Counted from the first letter of the stretch, positions 39,513-50,100 are shown. The stretch: DNA of 64,000 nucleotides from Pseudomonas sp. Irchel s3h14 (GCF_900187425.1 NZ_FYDJ01000002.1:186001-250000), one strand, 5' to 3'. Translations and numbers: made by a program. Notes: generated from the letters alone by a model not told the origin.

Positions 39513-39607
39513 CATCGCGGGCAAGCCTTGCTCCTACAGGTTCGGTGTCGTACGCCAATCGCATGAACGACACAAACCCTGTAGGAGCGAGGCTTGCCCG
39601 CGAAGAG
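39513..39607. repeat. REP pair downstream of the AhpA-like gene
   Basis: Inverted copies reading catcgcgggcaagccttgct and tgtaggagcgaggcttgccc are separated by about 40 bp between two converging transcription units. Confidence 0.9.
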
Positions 39608-39646
39608 GCCGCCAGCAGCACCAGAGAGCTCTAAACTGCAGAAACA

Positions 39647-39673
39647 ACAAAGCCCGCACATGGCGGGCTTTGT
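39647..39673 (-). terminator. Terminator of the PqiC-like gene
   Basis: Symmetric stem acaaagcccgc / gcgggctttgt lies 19 bp past the stop codon. Confidence 0.88.
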
Positions 39674-39691
39674 TCTTGGCTCAATCCAGGC

Positions 39692-40405
39692 TTAGAACCT
39701 GAACACTTCCATATCGGTCCGGATCGGCGAAGCCATCGGGATCTTCGGCTGCTTTTCCGCTTCCGCCGCAGGTGCCGCCGGCTTGGCAGCCGGTTTTTTT
39801 GGCGCTTCGGCGATCGGTGGCTGATTGGCCAGCGGCTTGAGCGCCGTCGACAGTTGCTCGGCCAGACGCTGAAGCAATACACCCTGAGCCTGAACCTGAG
39901 CCGCCGTGCCGCCTGCATGCTGTTCCTGCAGGTGAATGATGCGGTTATCACGAACCTGGCCACGACGGTCGATCAGACGCCATTGCGCATCAAGGATCGC
40001 CGGTTGCGCCTCACCCGAGTCCAGGCGAGTAATCGTCAGCAGAACCTGCACATCCGGCGTGAAGCCCACTGTCGCTGGCGCCAGCACCACGCGCTGGCTG
40101 TCCAGATGACCCGCTACCTGGCGCAGCAGCAGCTGATCGATGTCGGATGACAGGCTACCCGCCCAACGACCATCGGCCGACGCTTGCAGGCTGCCATCCG
40201 GCTGTCGCTGCAACAACGTTTCGCGTTGAAGGTAATCAGCTACAGTTACCGGACCCAGCAATACAGCCATGCCCGCGCTTTGCGCAGGCTGAGCCGGACT
40301 TCCGCTGTCCAGCTGATACAGCGACACCGGTTGGTGAGTGCTGCAACCCGCCAGGCCAAGAACGCCGGCGAGCATCAAAATAAAAGGAAGGCGCAGAGCA
40401 GTCAT
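39692..40405 (-). CDS. PqiC-family outer-membrane lipoprotein
   Basis: Lipoprotein of the PqiC/YmbA family, which in the Pqi system forms the outer-membrane end of an MCE phospholipid transport path. The signal peptide ends at the lipobox LAGC (Cys21), followed by HQPVSLYQLDSG, the typical PqiC opening. The 237 residues end in an Ala/Pro/Lys-rich tail. No pqiA or pqiB gene is near, so its partner is unknown. Confidence 0.88.
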   Translation of the reverse strand: MTALRLPFILMLAGVLGLAGCSTHQPVSLYQLDSGSPAQPAQSAGMAVLLGPVTVADYLQRETLLQRQPDGSLQASADGRWAGSLSSDIDQLLLRQVAGHLDSQRVVLAPATVGFTPDVQVLLTITRLDSGEAQPAILDAQWRLIDRRGQVRDNRIIHLQEQHAGGTAAQVQAQGVLLQRLAEQLSTALKPLANQPPIAEAPKKPAAKPAAPAAEAEKQPKIPMASPIRTDMEVFRF

Positions 40406-40540
40406 CGTCCCATCCAGGTGGTTGCCACAAGGCTAACCACAGTGAAAATACTCAATAAATGTGAAGAACGCTCGGCCACGCCGGCGCTTGAAAGGCCATA
40501 TCATCCGTGAATATGCGTTCCGACTCCAGCGCCAAAGCGT

Positions 40541-40566
40541 CGATCTACGCGTTAAATCGTAGATCG
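40541..40566. repeat. Perfect 9-bp inverted repeat after parC
   Basis: Arms cgatctacg and cgtagatcg enclose an 8-nt loop. There is no T-run, so it is not a standard terminator. It lies 16 bp past the parC stop and upstream of the PqiC-like gene start. Confidence 0.5.
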
Positions 40567-40581
40567 AGCGCTCTAGGACGC

Positions 40582-42849
40582 TTAATTGAGGTTTTCGACG
40601 AGCAGCGCATCTACCCTCTGAAAGCCACGTGGCAATTTGTTACCACGACGTCCACGCTCACCTTTGTAGTGTTCGAGGTCGTCTGCTTTCAGTGACAAGG
40701 TACGTTTTCCGGCCTGCAGCACCAACGTGGCGCCATCCGGCAATACGGCGATGTCCGTGACATATTCTTCGCGACTGGCCACACGCTCACCGGAGATCCC
40801 GATGATCTTGTTGCCTTTGCCCTTACCTAATTGTGGCAGATCGCTGATTTTGAAGATCAGCAGGCGACCTTCGGTGGTCACCGAGGCCAGCCAGTTCTGC
40901 TCACGATCAGCCACTGGACGCGGCAGAATCACCTTGGCGTTGTTCGGCAGGCTCAACAGCGCCTTACCCGCCTTGTTCTTGGCTTGCAGGTCTTCACCCT
41001 TGACCACGAAACCATAACCGGCGTCAGAGGCGATCACGTACAGCGAATCGTCTTCCGGCATCAGCACGCATTCGAAGCTCGCCCCTGGTGGCGGCGTCAG
41101 ACGACCGGTCAGTGGCTCGCCCTGGCCTCGGGCCGATGGCAGCGTGTGCGCGGCCACCGAATAGCTGCGACCGGTGGAATCGATAAACACCGCAAACTGG
41201 TTGGAGCGACCGGGCGCCAAGGCCTTGAAACCATCCCCGGCCTTGTAGGAAAGCCCGGTGGCGTCGATTTCGTGCCCCTTGGCGGAACGAACCCAGCCTT
41301 TTTCCGACAGGACGACGGTCACTTTCTCGTTCGGCAGCAGATCGTGCTCGGTCAGGGCCTTGGCTTCGGTGCGCTCGACGATTGGCGAGCGACGGTCGTC
41401 GCCGTAAGTTTCGGCGTCCTTGATCAGTTCGGTGCGGACCAGCTTTTTCAGCTTGGCTTCGCTGCCCAGCAGGGCTTGCAGCTTGGCCTGTTCCTTGAGC
41501 AGTTCATCCTGCTCGGCACGCAGCTTCATTTCTTCCAGTCGCGCCAACTGACGCAAACGGGTGTCGAGAATGTAGTCGGCCTGGATTTCGCTCAGGGCGA
41601 AACGCTCGATCAGCGCGGCTTTCGGGTGCTCCTCGGTGCGGATGATGTGAATCACTTCATCCAGGTTGAGGTAGGCAATCAACAAACCGTCCAACAGGTG
41701 CAGGCGACGCTCGACCTTGTCCAGACGGAATTGCAGGCGACGACGCACAGTCTGGACCCGGAATTCCAGCCACTCGACCAACAGCGCGCGCAGGTTTTTC
41801 AGCTGCGGCTTGCCGTCGAGGCCGATGATGTTGATGTTGACCCGGTAGCTCGACTCCAGCTCGGTGCTGGCGAACAGGTGCTGCATCAGCGCGTCATGGT
41901 CAAAGTTTTTGCGTGCGCCCGGAATAATCACGATCCGGCACGGGTTTTCGTGGTCGGACTCGTCTCGCAGGTCAGCGATCTGCGGGGCCTTGGACGGTTT
42001 GGCCTGCATCATGGCCGCGATCTGTTCCAGCACCTTGGCGCCCGAAACCTGATGCGGCAGCGCGGTGACGATGATGTCGCCGTCTTCGATGTGGTACACG
42101 GCGCGCATGCGCACCGAGCCCTTGCCGGTTTCGTACATTTTCAGCAGGTCGGCGCGCGGCGTGATGATTTCCGCTTCGGTCGGGTAATCCGGGCCCTGGA
42201 TGTGTTCGCAGAGCTGTTCGACCGTGGCTTTCGGCTCATCGAGCAAACGCACGCACGCCGTAGCGACTTCGCGCAGGTTGTGCGGCGGTACGTCGGTGGC
42301 CATGCCCACGGCGATGCCGGTGGTGCCGTTGAGCAGGATGTTCGGCAAACGTGCCGGCAACACCAGCGGCTCGTCGAGGGTACCGTCGAAGTTCGGGCCC
42401 CAATCCGCAGTGCCCTGGCCCAGTTCGCTGAGCAGCACTTCGGAATAACGCGACAGCCGCGCTTCGGTGTAACGCATGGCGGCGAAGGACTTGGGATCAT
42501 CCGGCGCACCCCAGTTACCCTGGCCGTCGACCAGCGTGTAGCGGTAACTGAACGGTTGGGCCATCAGGACCATCGCTTCGTAGCAGGCCGAGTCACCGTG
42601 CGGGTGGAACTTGCCGAGTACGTCACCGACGGTACGCGCCGATTTCTTGTGCTTGGAATCGGCGTCCAGCCCCAACTCACTCATCGCATAGATAATGCGC
42701 CGCTGTACCGGTTTCAGGCCGTCGCCGATATGCGGCAAGGCACGGTCCATGATCACGTACATGGAGTAGTTGAGGTAGGCATTTTCGGTGAAGTCAGCCA
42801 GTGACCGGCGTTCTACACCGTCCAGGCTGAGATCAAGGGAGTCGCTCAT
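40582..42849 (-). CDS. parC: DNA topoisomerase IV subunit A
   Basis: Breaks and rejoins DNA to unlink replicated chromosomes, with ParE. The 755-residue protein has the catalytic Tyr in [10 protein letters not shown] and the C-terminal beta-pinwheel. The quinolone-resistance region reads [15 protein letters not shown], with Ser87 and Glu91, the susceptible (wild-type) residues. The start MSDSLDLSL is the family start; the open frame runs 21 codons further into the next gene. Confidence 0.98.
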   Translation of the reverse strand: MSDSLDLSLDGVERRSLADFTENAYLNYSMYVIMDRALPHIGDGLKPVQRRIIYAMSELGLDADSKHKKSARTVGDVLGKFHPHGDSACYEAMVLMAQPFSYRYTLVDGQGNWGAPDDPKSFAAMRYTEARLSRYSEVLLSELGQGTADWGPNFDGTLDEPLVLPARLPNILLNGTTGIAVGMATDVPPHNLREVATACVRLLDEPKATVEQLCEHIQGPDYPTEAEIITPRADLLKMYETGKGSVRMRAVYHIEDGDIIVTALPHQVSGAKVLEQIAAMMQAKPSKAPQIADLRDESDHENPCRIVIIPGARKNFDHDALMQHLFASTELESSYRVNINIIGLDGKPQLKNLRALLVEWLEFRVQTVRRRLQFRLDKVERRLHLLDGLLIAYLNLDEVIHIIRTEEHPKAALIERFALSEIQADYILDTRLRQLARLEEMKLRAEQDELLKEQAKLQALLGSEAKLKKLVRTELIKDAETYGDDRRSPIVERTEAKALTEHDLLPNEKVTVVLSEKGWVRSAKGHEIDATGLSYKAGDGFKALAPGRSNQFAVFIDSTGRSYSVAAHTLPSARGQGEPLTGRLTPPPGASFECVLMPEDDSLYVIASDAGYGFVVKGEDLQAKNKAGKALLSLPNNAKVILPRPVADREQNWLASVTTEGRLLIFKISDLPQLGKGKGNKIIGISGERVASREEYVTDIAVLPDGATLVLQAGKRTLSLKADDLEHYKGERGRRGNKLPRGFQRVDALLVENLN

Positions 42850-42856
42850 GCGGGCC

Positions 42857-43381
42857 TCATCGGTTCGTTGTCTGGCGCAGCAGCATGGTGCCACCGCGCT
42901 GGGTAAATTCAAGTTTGTTCAGCGCGCTCATTCCGAGCAGCACTTGCTTGCCATCCAGGCCTGGCACGACGAGGGCGCGCACATCACGCAGCACAATGTC
43001 GCCCAGTTGCAGCCGGTCGATGCGGGTTCGGTAACCCTGGGTGCGACCGTTGGCCGTGCTCAGGGTCACCCCAAAGCCCTTTTCCAGTTTCAGCCGTTCG
43101 GCCATTTCCGCCGGGATCGACACGTCGGTCGCCCCGGTATCGAGCATGAAATCCACCGGCTGACCGTTGATCTGGCCGCTGGCAACGAAGTGACCCTGTG
43201 TGTTGCTGGCCAGTTTCACTTCGATAAACCCTTCGCCCTGCTCAGAGCTGATGACGGTGTTGGGATTCTGCTGACGCGCTTCCCACTGGCCGAAAAACCG
43301 CGTCGCCAGAAACAGCGCCGCGCACCAGGCCAGCACCATAAATACCCGACCGGCGCGTTTGCCCGGTGGCTGCTGACTCAT
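42857..43381 (-). CDS. Retropepsin-like aspartic protease
   Basis: TIGR02281-type clan AA protease, 174 residues: one N-terminal membrane helix (about 12-28), then a periplasmic retropepsin domain with the active site [12 protein letters not shown]. It would act as a dimer. Substrate unknown. It overlaps the upstream gene by ATGA and precedes parC by 7 bp, so it belongs to the parE-to-parC transcription unit. Confidence 0.92.
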   Translation of the reverse strand: MSQQPPGKRAGRVFMVLAWCAALFLATRFFGQWEARQQNPNTVISSEQGEGFIEVKLASNTQGHFVASGQINGQPVDFMLDTGATDVSIPAEMAERLKLEKGFGVTLSTANGRTQGYRTRIDRLQLGDIVLRDVRALVVPGLDGKQVLLGMSALNKLEFTQRGGTMLLRQTTNR

Positions 43382-44367
43382 GACTTGGCACTCCAGCCAC
43401 CTTCAGGCGCGGAAAAGCGCCAGACGATCGGACGTTCCTCGCCATCGGCGCGGGCATCGTTGTTGTTGTCGGTGCCAATCCACGCGCCCTCGGCGTCAAC
43501 AATCAACGCTTCGGTCAGGCCGTAAGGATTTGAATAGCGGCGATGCGCCTGCAAGGCTTCATTGGCAAACGACCAGCAGCGCTCGACCTTGGCCGTCACC
43601 GAATCACGGCGGCAGATCTGGTAAGCGTTGCGCTCAAGGGTAAACAGCTTGCCGTTGAACAGCGACAGGTCGGCAAAGTCTCGGGACACTGCTTTGGCTC
43701 GGGGAAACTGCGCCGGCTGCATTTCTTTCCCGGCTTCGCTCAGCAACACACAGCCACCATCGCAATCCCATACCGTTTGCTTGCGCTTGATCAGCAACAA
43801 ACCACGGCTTTGACGCTCGGCGGCGAGCCACAATTGATCACCCGCTGGATTGATCGCAAGGCCCTCGAACAACGCATTGAAGTGCAGCAGCATGCCGCTG
43901 GCCCGGGCTTCACGAATCAGAATCGGCGAGATCTTCAGCCAGGACGATGGCCCAACGGGTGGCACTTGCAGAATCGCAGCATGGGATTCGCTGACGATGT
44001 AGCGATTACCGGCGCTGTCGCAGGTGATACCTTCAAAATCCAGATCCCCGCCACGGACAAACGACGCCACCCAGGTCCGCGAACGCAAGCCCCAGGGCAA
44101 ACCGCTGTCTGGCACCGGTGGCACGCCGATGCCCACGGTTTCCGCTTGCCATACCCTGTCGCGGGTATCGAGCCGGTAAATCTGATCGTCGTCGCGATCG
44201 GACACCGTCCACATATCCTTGCCGCACTGGGCCAGCCCTGACAGGTTGCCGCCGCGCATACCGTCAACGGGATGCTCGGACAACAGGCGCAGTTCCGGCA
44301 CCGGTTCGGCAAACACCGAAATCGAGGTCAGAAGTAACGCACACGCCAGGGCAAAGCCAACCCGCAT
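43378..44367 (-). CDS. Exported esterase-like phytase-family protein
   Basis: The 329-residue product has a signal peptide (MRVGFALACALLLTSISVFA) and a predicted beta-propeller of the esterase-like activity of phytase family (RLLSEHPVDGMRGGNLSGLA, DRDDDQIYRLD, GTDNNNDARADG). A secreted periplasmic protein; enzymatic activity is not established for the family. Its ATG overlaps the parE stop (TGATG). Confidence 0.88.
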   Translation of the reverse strand: MRVGFALACALLLTSISVFAEPVPELRLLSEHPVDGMRGGNLSGLAQCGKDMWTVSDRDDDQIYRLDTRDRVWQAETVGIGVPPVPDSGLPWGLRSRTWVASFVRGGDLDFEGITCDSAGNRYIVSESHAAILQVPPVGPSSWLKISPILIREARASGMLLHFNALFEGLAINPAGDQLWLAAERQSRGLLLIKRKQTVWDCDGGCVLLSEAGKEMQPAQFPRAKAVSRDFADLSLFNGKLFTLERNAYQICRRDSVTAKVERCWSFANEALQAHRRYSNPYGLTEALIVDAEGAWIGTDNNNDARADGEERPIVWRFSAPEGGWSAKS

Positions 44368-46271
44368 CAGCCAAGAACCTCGGCCAGGTTGCCTTTGGAT
44401 TCCAGCCAGGATTTGCGGTCACCAGCGCGTTTCTTCGCCAGCAGCATGTCCATCATTTCCGAGGTCGCTTCGAAATCGTCCAGCGTCAGCTGCACCAGAC
44501 GCCGAGTGTTCGGGTCCATGGTGGTTTCGCGCAGCTGCGGCGGGTTCATTTCACCCAGACCTTTGAATCGTGTGACCTGCGGCTTGCCGCGTTTCTTCTC
44601 GGCCACCAGACGATCGAGGATGCCATCGCGTTCGGCTTCGTCCAGGGCGTAGTAAATCTCTTTGCCCAGGTCGATACGGTACAGCGGCGGCATCGCGACG
44701 TAGACGTGACCGGCATCCACCAACGGACGGAAATGCTGGACGAACAACGCGCACAGCAAGGTGGCGATGTGCAGACCGTCGGAGTCGGCGTCGGCGAGGA
44801 TGCAGATCTTGCCGTAACGCAGCTGGGCGATGTCCGCCGAGCCCGGATCGACACCGATGGCCACGGCGATGTTGTGCACTTCCTGGCTGGCCAGCACTTC
44901 GCTGCCGTCGACTTCCCAGGTGTTCAGAATCTTGCCGCGCAACGGCAGGATCGCTTGAAATTCTTTGTCTCGTGCCTGCTTGGCCGAGCCGCCGGCAGAA
45001 TCACCTTCCACTAGAAACAGCTCGGAACGCATCGGGTCCTGCCCGGCACAGTCAGCGAGTTTGCCCGGCAGTGCCGGACCCGCTGTGATGCGCTTGCGCT
45101 CGACCTTCTTGCTGGCCTTCAGACGGCGGCCGGCATTGTTGATCGCCAGTTCCGCCAGCAACATGCCCGTTTCCGGGTTGGCGTTGAGCCACAGGCTGAA
45201 GGCGTCCTTGACCACACCGGAAACGAACGCGGCCGCTTCACGGGAAGACAGGCGCTCTTTGGTCTGGCCGGAGAATTGCGGCTCTTGCATCTTCATCGAC
45301 AGCACGAAAGCGATACGCTCCCAGACGTCTTCCGGCGCCAGCTTCACGCCGCGTGGCAGCAGGCTGCGGAATTCGCAGAATTCGCGCATCGCATCGAGCA
45401 AGCCCTGACGCAAACCGTTGACGTGGGTACCGCCCTGCGCCGTCGGGATCAGGTTGACATAGCTTTCCTGCACGCTGTCGCCACCTTCCGGCAACCACAG
45501 CAGCGCCCAATCGACCGCTTCTTTGTTACCGGCCAGGCTGCCGCAGAACGGCTCGTCCGGCAGGCGTTCGAATCCATTGACCGCGTCGACCAGGTAGGAG
45601 CGCAGGCCGTCTTCGTAATGCCATTCGACTTTCTCGCCGGTGGCCTTGTCTTCAAAACTGACCAGCAGCCCCGGGCACAGAACGGCCTTGGCCTTGAGTA
45701 CGTGCTTGAGGCGGCTGATGGAGAATTTCGGCGAATCGAAGTATTTCGGGTCCGGCGCGAAGAATACGCTGGTACCCGTGTTGCGCTTGCCGACAGTACC
45801 AATGATTTCCAGCTCGGTTTTCTTGTAACCGTCGGCGAAGGTCATCTGGTATTCGTTGCCGTCACGCTTTACGCGCACCCGGACTTCGTTCGACAACGCG
45901 TTGACCACGGAAATACCCACCCCGTGCAGACCGCCGGAGAACTGGTAGTTCTTGTTGGAAAACTTGCCGCCCGCGTGGAGCTTGGTGAGGATCAGCTCGA
46001 CGCCCGACACGCCTTCTTCGGCGTGGATGTCCACTGGCATGCCACGGCCGTCATCGCTGACTTCCAGGGAGTGATCGGCGTGCAGGATGACCTGCACCGA
46101 GGTCGCGTGCCCGGCCAAGGCTTCGTCGACGCTGTTGTCGATGACTTCCTGGGCAAGGTGGTTCGGCCGACTGGTGTCGGTGTACATGCCGGGGCGTTTG
46201 CGCACCGGGTCGAGGCCCGAGAGGACTTCGATGGCGTCTGCGTTATAAGAGCTAGCGCTGGGAGTGGCCAT
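44367..46271 (-). CDS. parE: DNA topoisomerase IV subunit B
   Basis: ATPase subunit of topoisomerase IV. The 634 residues contain the GHKL site (DNSVDEALAGHA, DDGRGMPV, GGLHGVGISVVNAL) and the Toprim domain with LVEGDSAGGSAKQARD and ILADADSDG. It leads a coupled series with the phytase-like gene and the retropepsin gene before parC, an unusual separation of the two subunits that is shared across Pseudomonas. Confidence 0.98.
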   Translation of the reverse strand: MATPSASSYNADAIEVLSGLDPVRKRPGMYTDTSRPNHLAQEVIDNSVDEALAGHATSVQVILHADHSLEVSDDGRGMPVDIHAEEGVSGVELILTKLHAGGKFSNKNYQFSGGLHGVGISVVNALSNEVRVRVKRDGNEYQMTFADGYKKTELEIIGTVGKRNTGTSVFFAPDPKYFDSPKFSISRLKHVLKAKAVLCPGLLVSFEDKATGEKVEWHYEDGLRSYLVDAVNGFERLPDEPFCGSLAGNKEAVDWALLWLPEGGDSVQESYVNLIPTAQGGTHVNGLRQGLLDAMREFCEFRSLLPRGVKLAPEDVWERIAFVLSMKMQEPQFSGQTKERLSSREAAAFVSGVVKDAFSLWLNANPETGMLLAELAINNAGRRLKASKKVERKRITAGPALPGKLADCAGQDPMRSELFLVEGDSAGGSAKQARDKEFQAILPLRGKILNTWEVDGSEVLASQEVHNIAVAIGVDPGSADIAQLRYGKICILADADSDGLHIATLLCALFVQHFRPLVDAGHVYVAMPPLYRIDLGKEIYYALDEAERDGILDRLVAEKKRGKPQVTRFKGLGEMNPPQLRETTMDPNTRRLVQLTLDDFEATSEMMDMLLAKKRAGDRKSWLESKGNLAEVLG

Positions 46272-46325
46272 GGGGTCTCGTCGTCCGCCTGTAAAAAGAG
46301 TGTTCTGTGAAATAGAGGCGATGGC

Positions 46326-46934
46326 TCACAGTGCTGTGAAATCGATCGCCTGATACAAATCTGCGCCGATGCCGGCAAAACTCAGCATTGCCGGCAATTG
46401 TTCGGCAAAACCCTGGAAACTATGGTCGCCGCCGGCCTGGATACGTAACGCACAAGCCCGGTAGTACTGCTGGGCGAGGCGGTAGTCCAGCGTTTCATCG
46501 CCGGTCTGCAACCACACCTGATACCGCTGCGGGTCCTGGGGCGCCGGCACTTCCAGCTCGGCCAGGGCCGTCACGTGGTCGTGGGTCAATTCCCAGGCCT
46601 CATCGGTATACAGGTTTTTCTGCGTCCCCAGATACCCGTCGAACATCCGGTGCGGACTGACGGCAGGGTTGATCAACAGGGCCTTGAGGCCATGGCGCTC
46701 GGCCAAGTGAGTCGCATAGTAGCCGCCGAGTGAGCTGCCGACCAGCAGTGGCCGCCCTAGCTCCTCAATCGCCTTGTTTAGCTGACCGATGGCCTCACGG
46801 GGATGGTGATGCAAGGCCGGGACGCGCAACTGATCGCTCAAGCCCAGACGTTCCATTACTTGTACCAACTGCGTGGCCTTTTTAGACGAAGGCGCGCTGT
46901 TGAAACCGTGGATATAAAGGATCGAACCAGACAT
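46326..46934 (-). CDS. yqiA: YqiA-type alpha/beta hydrolase
   Basis: Small esterase family. The 202-residue protein has the opening strand ILYIHGFNSAPSSKK, the nucleophile elbow GSSLGG and a C-terminal His (GGDHSFQGF). The parE-yqiA-cpdA-yqiB-nudF order is the same as in Escherichia coli. The true substrate is not known. Confidence 0.93.
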   Translation of the reverse strand: MSGSILYIHGFNSAPSSKKATQLVQVMERLGLSDQLRVPALHHHPREAIGQLNKAIEELGRPLLVGSSLGGYYATHLAERHGLKALLINPAVSPHRMFDGYLGTQKNLYTDEAWELTHDHVTALAELEVPAPQDPQRYQVWLQTGDETLDYRLAQQYYRACALRIQAGGDHSFQGFAEQLPAMLSFAGIGADLYQAIDFTAL

Positions 46935-47028
46935 TTGAGCTCCCTGTGCGTCGGGTAAAGAGGCGCAGTTTACAGGGTGTCGGGGGAATCGGGATATGCA
47001 CGGAGTTCATGGGCGTCTGTGCGGATGC

Positions 47029-47124
47029 CTTCGCGAGCAAGCCCGCTCCCACAGGAGATCTGCAGCGTACATACGATTTGTGAACACCCGAGGTTCAATG
47101 TGGGAGCGGGCTTGCTCGCGAAGG
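47029..47124. repeat. REP pair (second subtype) upstream of yqiA
   Basis: Units ttcgcgagcaagcccgctcc and its inverse gggagcgggcttgctcgcga are of the GAGCGGGCTTGCTCGCG subtype, distinct from the GAGGCTTGCCCGCG subtype elsewhere in the window. Spacer about 40 bp. Confidence 0.88.
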
Positions 47125-47150
47125 CCGCACCTCGGTCTCCCGGGATGTTT

Positions 47151-47966
47151 CTAGTAACCGTTAGAGCCGTAATCGATCTGAAAGTCAAAACCCGTGACGC
47201 GTTCAACACCTGTTTCGAGCCGGCCATCCGGCAACAGCCGCAACCAGCGATACCCCGGCGCCTGGTCACTGACCTTGAAATCATCACTGCCCGGTTCGAA
47301 CTGAATACACGTCGAAGGCGAGGCAATCAGCCGCACACCCTTGCGATCCTGGTCGATCTCTTGATGCACATGCCCCCATAAAACAGCGCGCACCTGCGGA
47401 AACCGATCCAGCACGGCAAACAACGCGTCTGGATTGCGCAATCCAATGGGCTCCATCCACGCACACCCGATCGACACAGGATGATGATGGAAGCACACCA
47501 GATGATGCCGTTCTGGCGCCTCACTCAACGAACGGGCCAGCAACTGTAGCTGCTCATCCTGCAAATACCCCGGCACCGAACCCGGTACGGCCGAATCGAG
47601 CAACGTGACGCGCCAGTTACCGACATCCACCACCGGCTCAAGCAACGCACTCTGCACGGCAGCCTCCGCCATGATCCGCGGCTCATCATGATTACCGGGA
47701 ATCCAGCGCGCCGGCGCATCGAGCTGCCGCGTCAGGTCACGAAATTGCTGATAGGACTCCAGCGTCCCGTCCTGAGAAAGATCTCCACTGGCAATAATCA
47801 GGTCGATCTGCGGCTGCTGCAGCCGCACCAGCTCGATGACATTTTGCAGGCTGTCCCGGGTATTCATGCCCAACAACGTCCCGTCCGTTTCGGCAAACAG
47901 ATGACTGTCGGAAAGTTGCACCAGCAACGCCGAATCGGCGGTGGTCAATGTGGATACGCTCGGCAA
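47151..47966 (-). CDS. cpdA: 3',5'-cyclic AMP phosphodiesterase
   Basis: Class III metallophosphoesterase that lowers cAMP. Metal motifs LSDSHLF, ASGDLSQDG, PGNHDEP and FHHHPV are present. The start is taken as a TTG at 47966 because GGGAG lies 6 nt before it. This gives 271 residues, close to the P. aeruginosa protein. An in-frame GTG eight codons upstream has no ribosome site. Confidence 0.93.
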   Translation of the reverse strand: MPSVSTLTTADSALLVQLSDSHLFAETDGTLLGMNTRDSLQNVIELVRLQQPQIDLIIASGDLSQDGTLESYQQFRDLTRQLDAPARWIPGNHDEPRIMAEAAVQSALLEPVVDVGNWRVTLLDSAVPGSVPGYLQDEQLQLLARSLSEAPERHHLVCFHHHPVSIGCAWMEPIGLRNPDALFAVLDRFPQVRAVLWGHVHQEIDQDRKGVRLIASPSTCIQFEPGSDDFKVSDQAPGYRWLRLLPDGRLETGVERVTGFDFQIDYGSNGY

Positions 47967-48064
47967 GGCGTTCTCCCAGGGCTGAATCACGGGATGGATG
48001 AGTGCCGCAATTATGCTGGGGGATGATCAAAAGGGGAAACTTGTGAACCTGACGCAGTTCACAT

Positions 48065-48517
48065 CTACCGCACAACCGCGTACTCGTGTCCGCAGGCCAG
48101 GCAATGGCTCAGCCATTCGCCCAGAAACATATTCAGCTGGGCCTTTTCGTCCGGCTGATGCATTGAGGCATTCGGGTAAGGATAGATGCCGCGAAAGCGT
48201 CGCGCATGTTCGGCGCTGACGACTTCGGCCATGCATGCGTCGTGATAGACCTGAACTTCCAGTTGCGGCACAGGCAGCCACGGCAGGCTGTGTTCCTGGC
48301 GCACTAGCAGGGTTGTGGTGTACGGGCAGACCTGCAGCACTTCGAGGGCCAGCACGCCGAGCATCTGGTCGCCGTGGGTCACGGCAATGCGCCGCGCCTC
48401 CGGCTCGTTGCGCATGTCCGGCAACAGTCGCATCAGGCGCGCGTAGTTGGCCTCGCAGGAGGCTTGCAGCCCCACAAGGTCAACCCGATAGCGATCGCGC
48501 AGTTTGTTTACGACCAT
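48065..48517 (-). CDS. yqiB: DUF1249 family protein (YqiB)
   Basis: A 150-residue cytosolic protein of unknown function conserved between nudF and cpdA. Recognisable by CEANYARLMRLLPDM and the aromatic YHDACMAEV region. Overlaps nudF by 10 bp. Confidence 0.92.
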   Translation of the reverse strand: MVVNKLRDRYRVDLVGLQASCEANYARLMRLLPDMRNEPEARRIAVTHGDQMLGVLALEVLQVCPYTTTLLVRQEHSLPWLPVPQLEVQVYHDACMAEVVSAEHARRFRGIYPYPNASMHQPDEKAQLNMFLGEWLSHCLACGHEYAVVR

Positions 48518-49125
48518 AACCCCCTCACTTCAGCGCGGTTCAAAGCTAGCCATTGCAAGGCAATGATGCTGGCCGCGTTGGCAATTCGTCCGTCGCGTAC
48601 GGCCTGCAGGGCATCTTCGAACGCCCAGACCGTGACGCGGATATCTTCTGCTTCTTCCTCCAGCCCATGCAGGCCGCCGACGCCGGCGCTGTCGCAGCGC
48701 CCCAGGTACAAGTGCACAAATTCATTGCTGCCGCCCGGCGATGGAAAATATTTGGTCATCGGCCAGAGCGCCCCGAACACAAGCCCAGCTTCCTCCTGCG
48801 CTTCGCGGTGAGCAACTTCTTCCGGCACTTCATCCTTGTCGATCAGACCGGCGACCAGTTCGATCAACCATGGATTGTCGATCTTGCCCATGGCGCCGAC
48901 GCGAAACTGCTCGATCAACACCACTTCATCGCGCTGCGGATCGTAGGGCAGCACGCACACCGCATCATGGCGAACGAACACTTCACGATTGATCTCGCGA
49001 CTCATGCCACCGGCAAACAATTCGTGACGCAAGTGCACACGATCCAGCTTGTAGAAGCCCTCATAGCACTTTTCGCGCCGAACGATATCAACGGCGGTCG
49101 GAATGGCGTTGGCGAAATCAGTCAT
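48508..49125 (-). CDS. nudF: ADP-ribose pyrophosphatase
   Basis: Nudix hydrolase that splits ADP-ribose to AMP and ribose 5-phosphate. The Nudix box is complete (GLIDKDEVPEEVAHREAQEE and following AG) within 205 residues. Divergent from the DUF3298 lipoprotein gene. Confidence 0.96.
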   Translation of the reverse strand: MTDFANAIPTAVDIVRREKCYEGFYKLDRVHLRHELFAGGMSREINREVFVRHDAVCVLPYDPQRDEVVLIEQFRVGAMGKIDNPWLIELVAGLIDKDEVPEEVAHREAQEEAGLVFGALWPMTKYFPSPGGSNEFVHLYLGRCDSAGVGGLHGLEEEAEDIRVTVWAFEDALQAVRDGRIANAASIIALQWLALNRAEVRGLWS

Positions 49126-49353
49126 GACTATCCTCTTTACTGCAAATCCGTTACGAGGCTCCTTTTTGTTACTTGCAACCTCGACTTCGCGCCATCCTAA
49201 CGCGCCCGTGACCTTTGATGCAGCCCCTTTACAGTCAGCGGGATAGACGGTGAGGGTGAAACCAACTCTAATTAGCTTAGTGGCGAACTGACTGCTTCGT
49301 TGATAGTCGAAGCGGATAACTTTTCGCCTTTCCCTGTTTTATGAAGGACGCCC

Positions 49354-50100
49354 ATGTCGCTTTTTAAAATCGCCTCCGTGGCTGTAATCGCCCTGACCCT
49401 GGGCGCGTGCCAGAGTTTGTTCCAACCCAACTACCGGACGCCGCTGGAAACTACCCGCGACGCTTCCGAACAGCTGAAACCGGGTTGCACAACACCTGAC
49501 TGCCCGCTGGTGAACATCGATACGCTGCGCTTCCCCGCCGAACCGCAACTGGACGGCATCATCGAAAAACGCCTGCTGCAAATGACCCGCACCTCGCCCG
49601 ACGCCCCGGTGGCGCCGACGCTGGCAGCGTATCGCGAGCAATTTTTGAGCAGTGCCGGCCCGCGCTACAGCAGCTACCTGCAAGCCAAGGTACGTGAGCA
49701 GCATGACGGCTTGGTGATCGTTGAATTTTCCAGCTACCTGGACACCGGCGGTGCCCATGGCACGCCGGGCCGCAGCTTCATCAACTATTCACGCCAGCAG
49801 CACAAAGTGCTGACGCTGTCGGACATGTTGGTGCCGGGGCAGGAAGAGGCATTCTGGAAAGCCGCGCAAGTCGCGCACAACAGCTGGCTGATCAGCACCA
49901 AGCTCGATCAGGAACCGGAGTTCGTGAAGCAGTGGCCGTTCCAGAAAACCCAGAACGTGGCGCTGACGTACGGCGGGGTGATCCTCAAGTACGAAGTGAG
50001 CACCATCGCGCCTTACGCGCTGGGTCACGTCGAACTGAAGATCCCTTACCCACGCCTGAACGGCATTATCAAGCCCGAGCTGTTTCCTGGCCGTAACTGA
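49354..50100 (+). CDS. DUF3298 lipoprotein
   Basis: Exported lipoprotein of 248 residues with lipobox LGAC (Cys19). It has a DUF4163-like N-terminal part and a C-terminal DUF3298/RsiV-like domain (YLDTGGAHGTPGRSFINY, LKYEVSTIAPYALGHVELKI). Function unknown. Its last 32 bp overlap the 3' end of cytX on the other strand. Confidence 0.88.
   Translation: MSLFKIASVAVIALTLGACQSLFQPNYRTPLETTRDASEQLKPGCTTPDCPLVNIDTLRFPAEPQLDGIIEKRLLQMTRTSPDAPVAPTLAAYREQFLSSAGPRYSSYLQAKVREQHDGLVIVEFSSYLDTGGAHGTPGRSFINYSRQQHKVLTLSDMLVPGQEEAFWKAAQVAHNSWLISTKLDQEPEFVKQWPFQKTQNVALTYGGVILKYEVSTIAPYALGHVELKIPYPRLNGIIKPELFPGRN

Noticed and set aside
36442..39607. Spaced inverted repeats considered as a CRISPR array
   Set aside because: Units are in inverted pairs, kilobases apart, with no regular direct repeats or spacers; they are REP elements.
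40831..42804. 657-codon open frame opposite parC
   Set aside because: Antisense shadow; parC is certain on the other strand.
47967..47990. GTG start for cpdA
   Set aside because: No ribosome-binding site precedes it, while the TTG at 47966 has GGGAG at the right distance.
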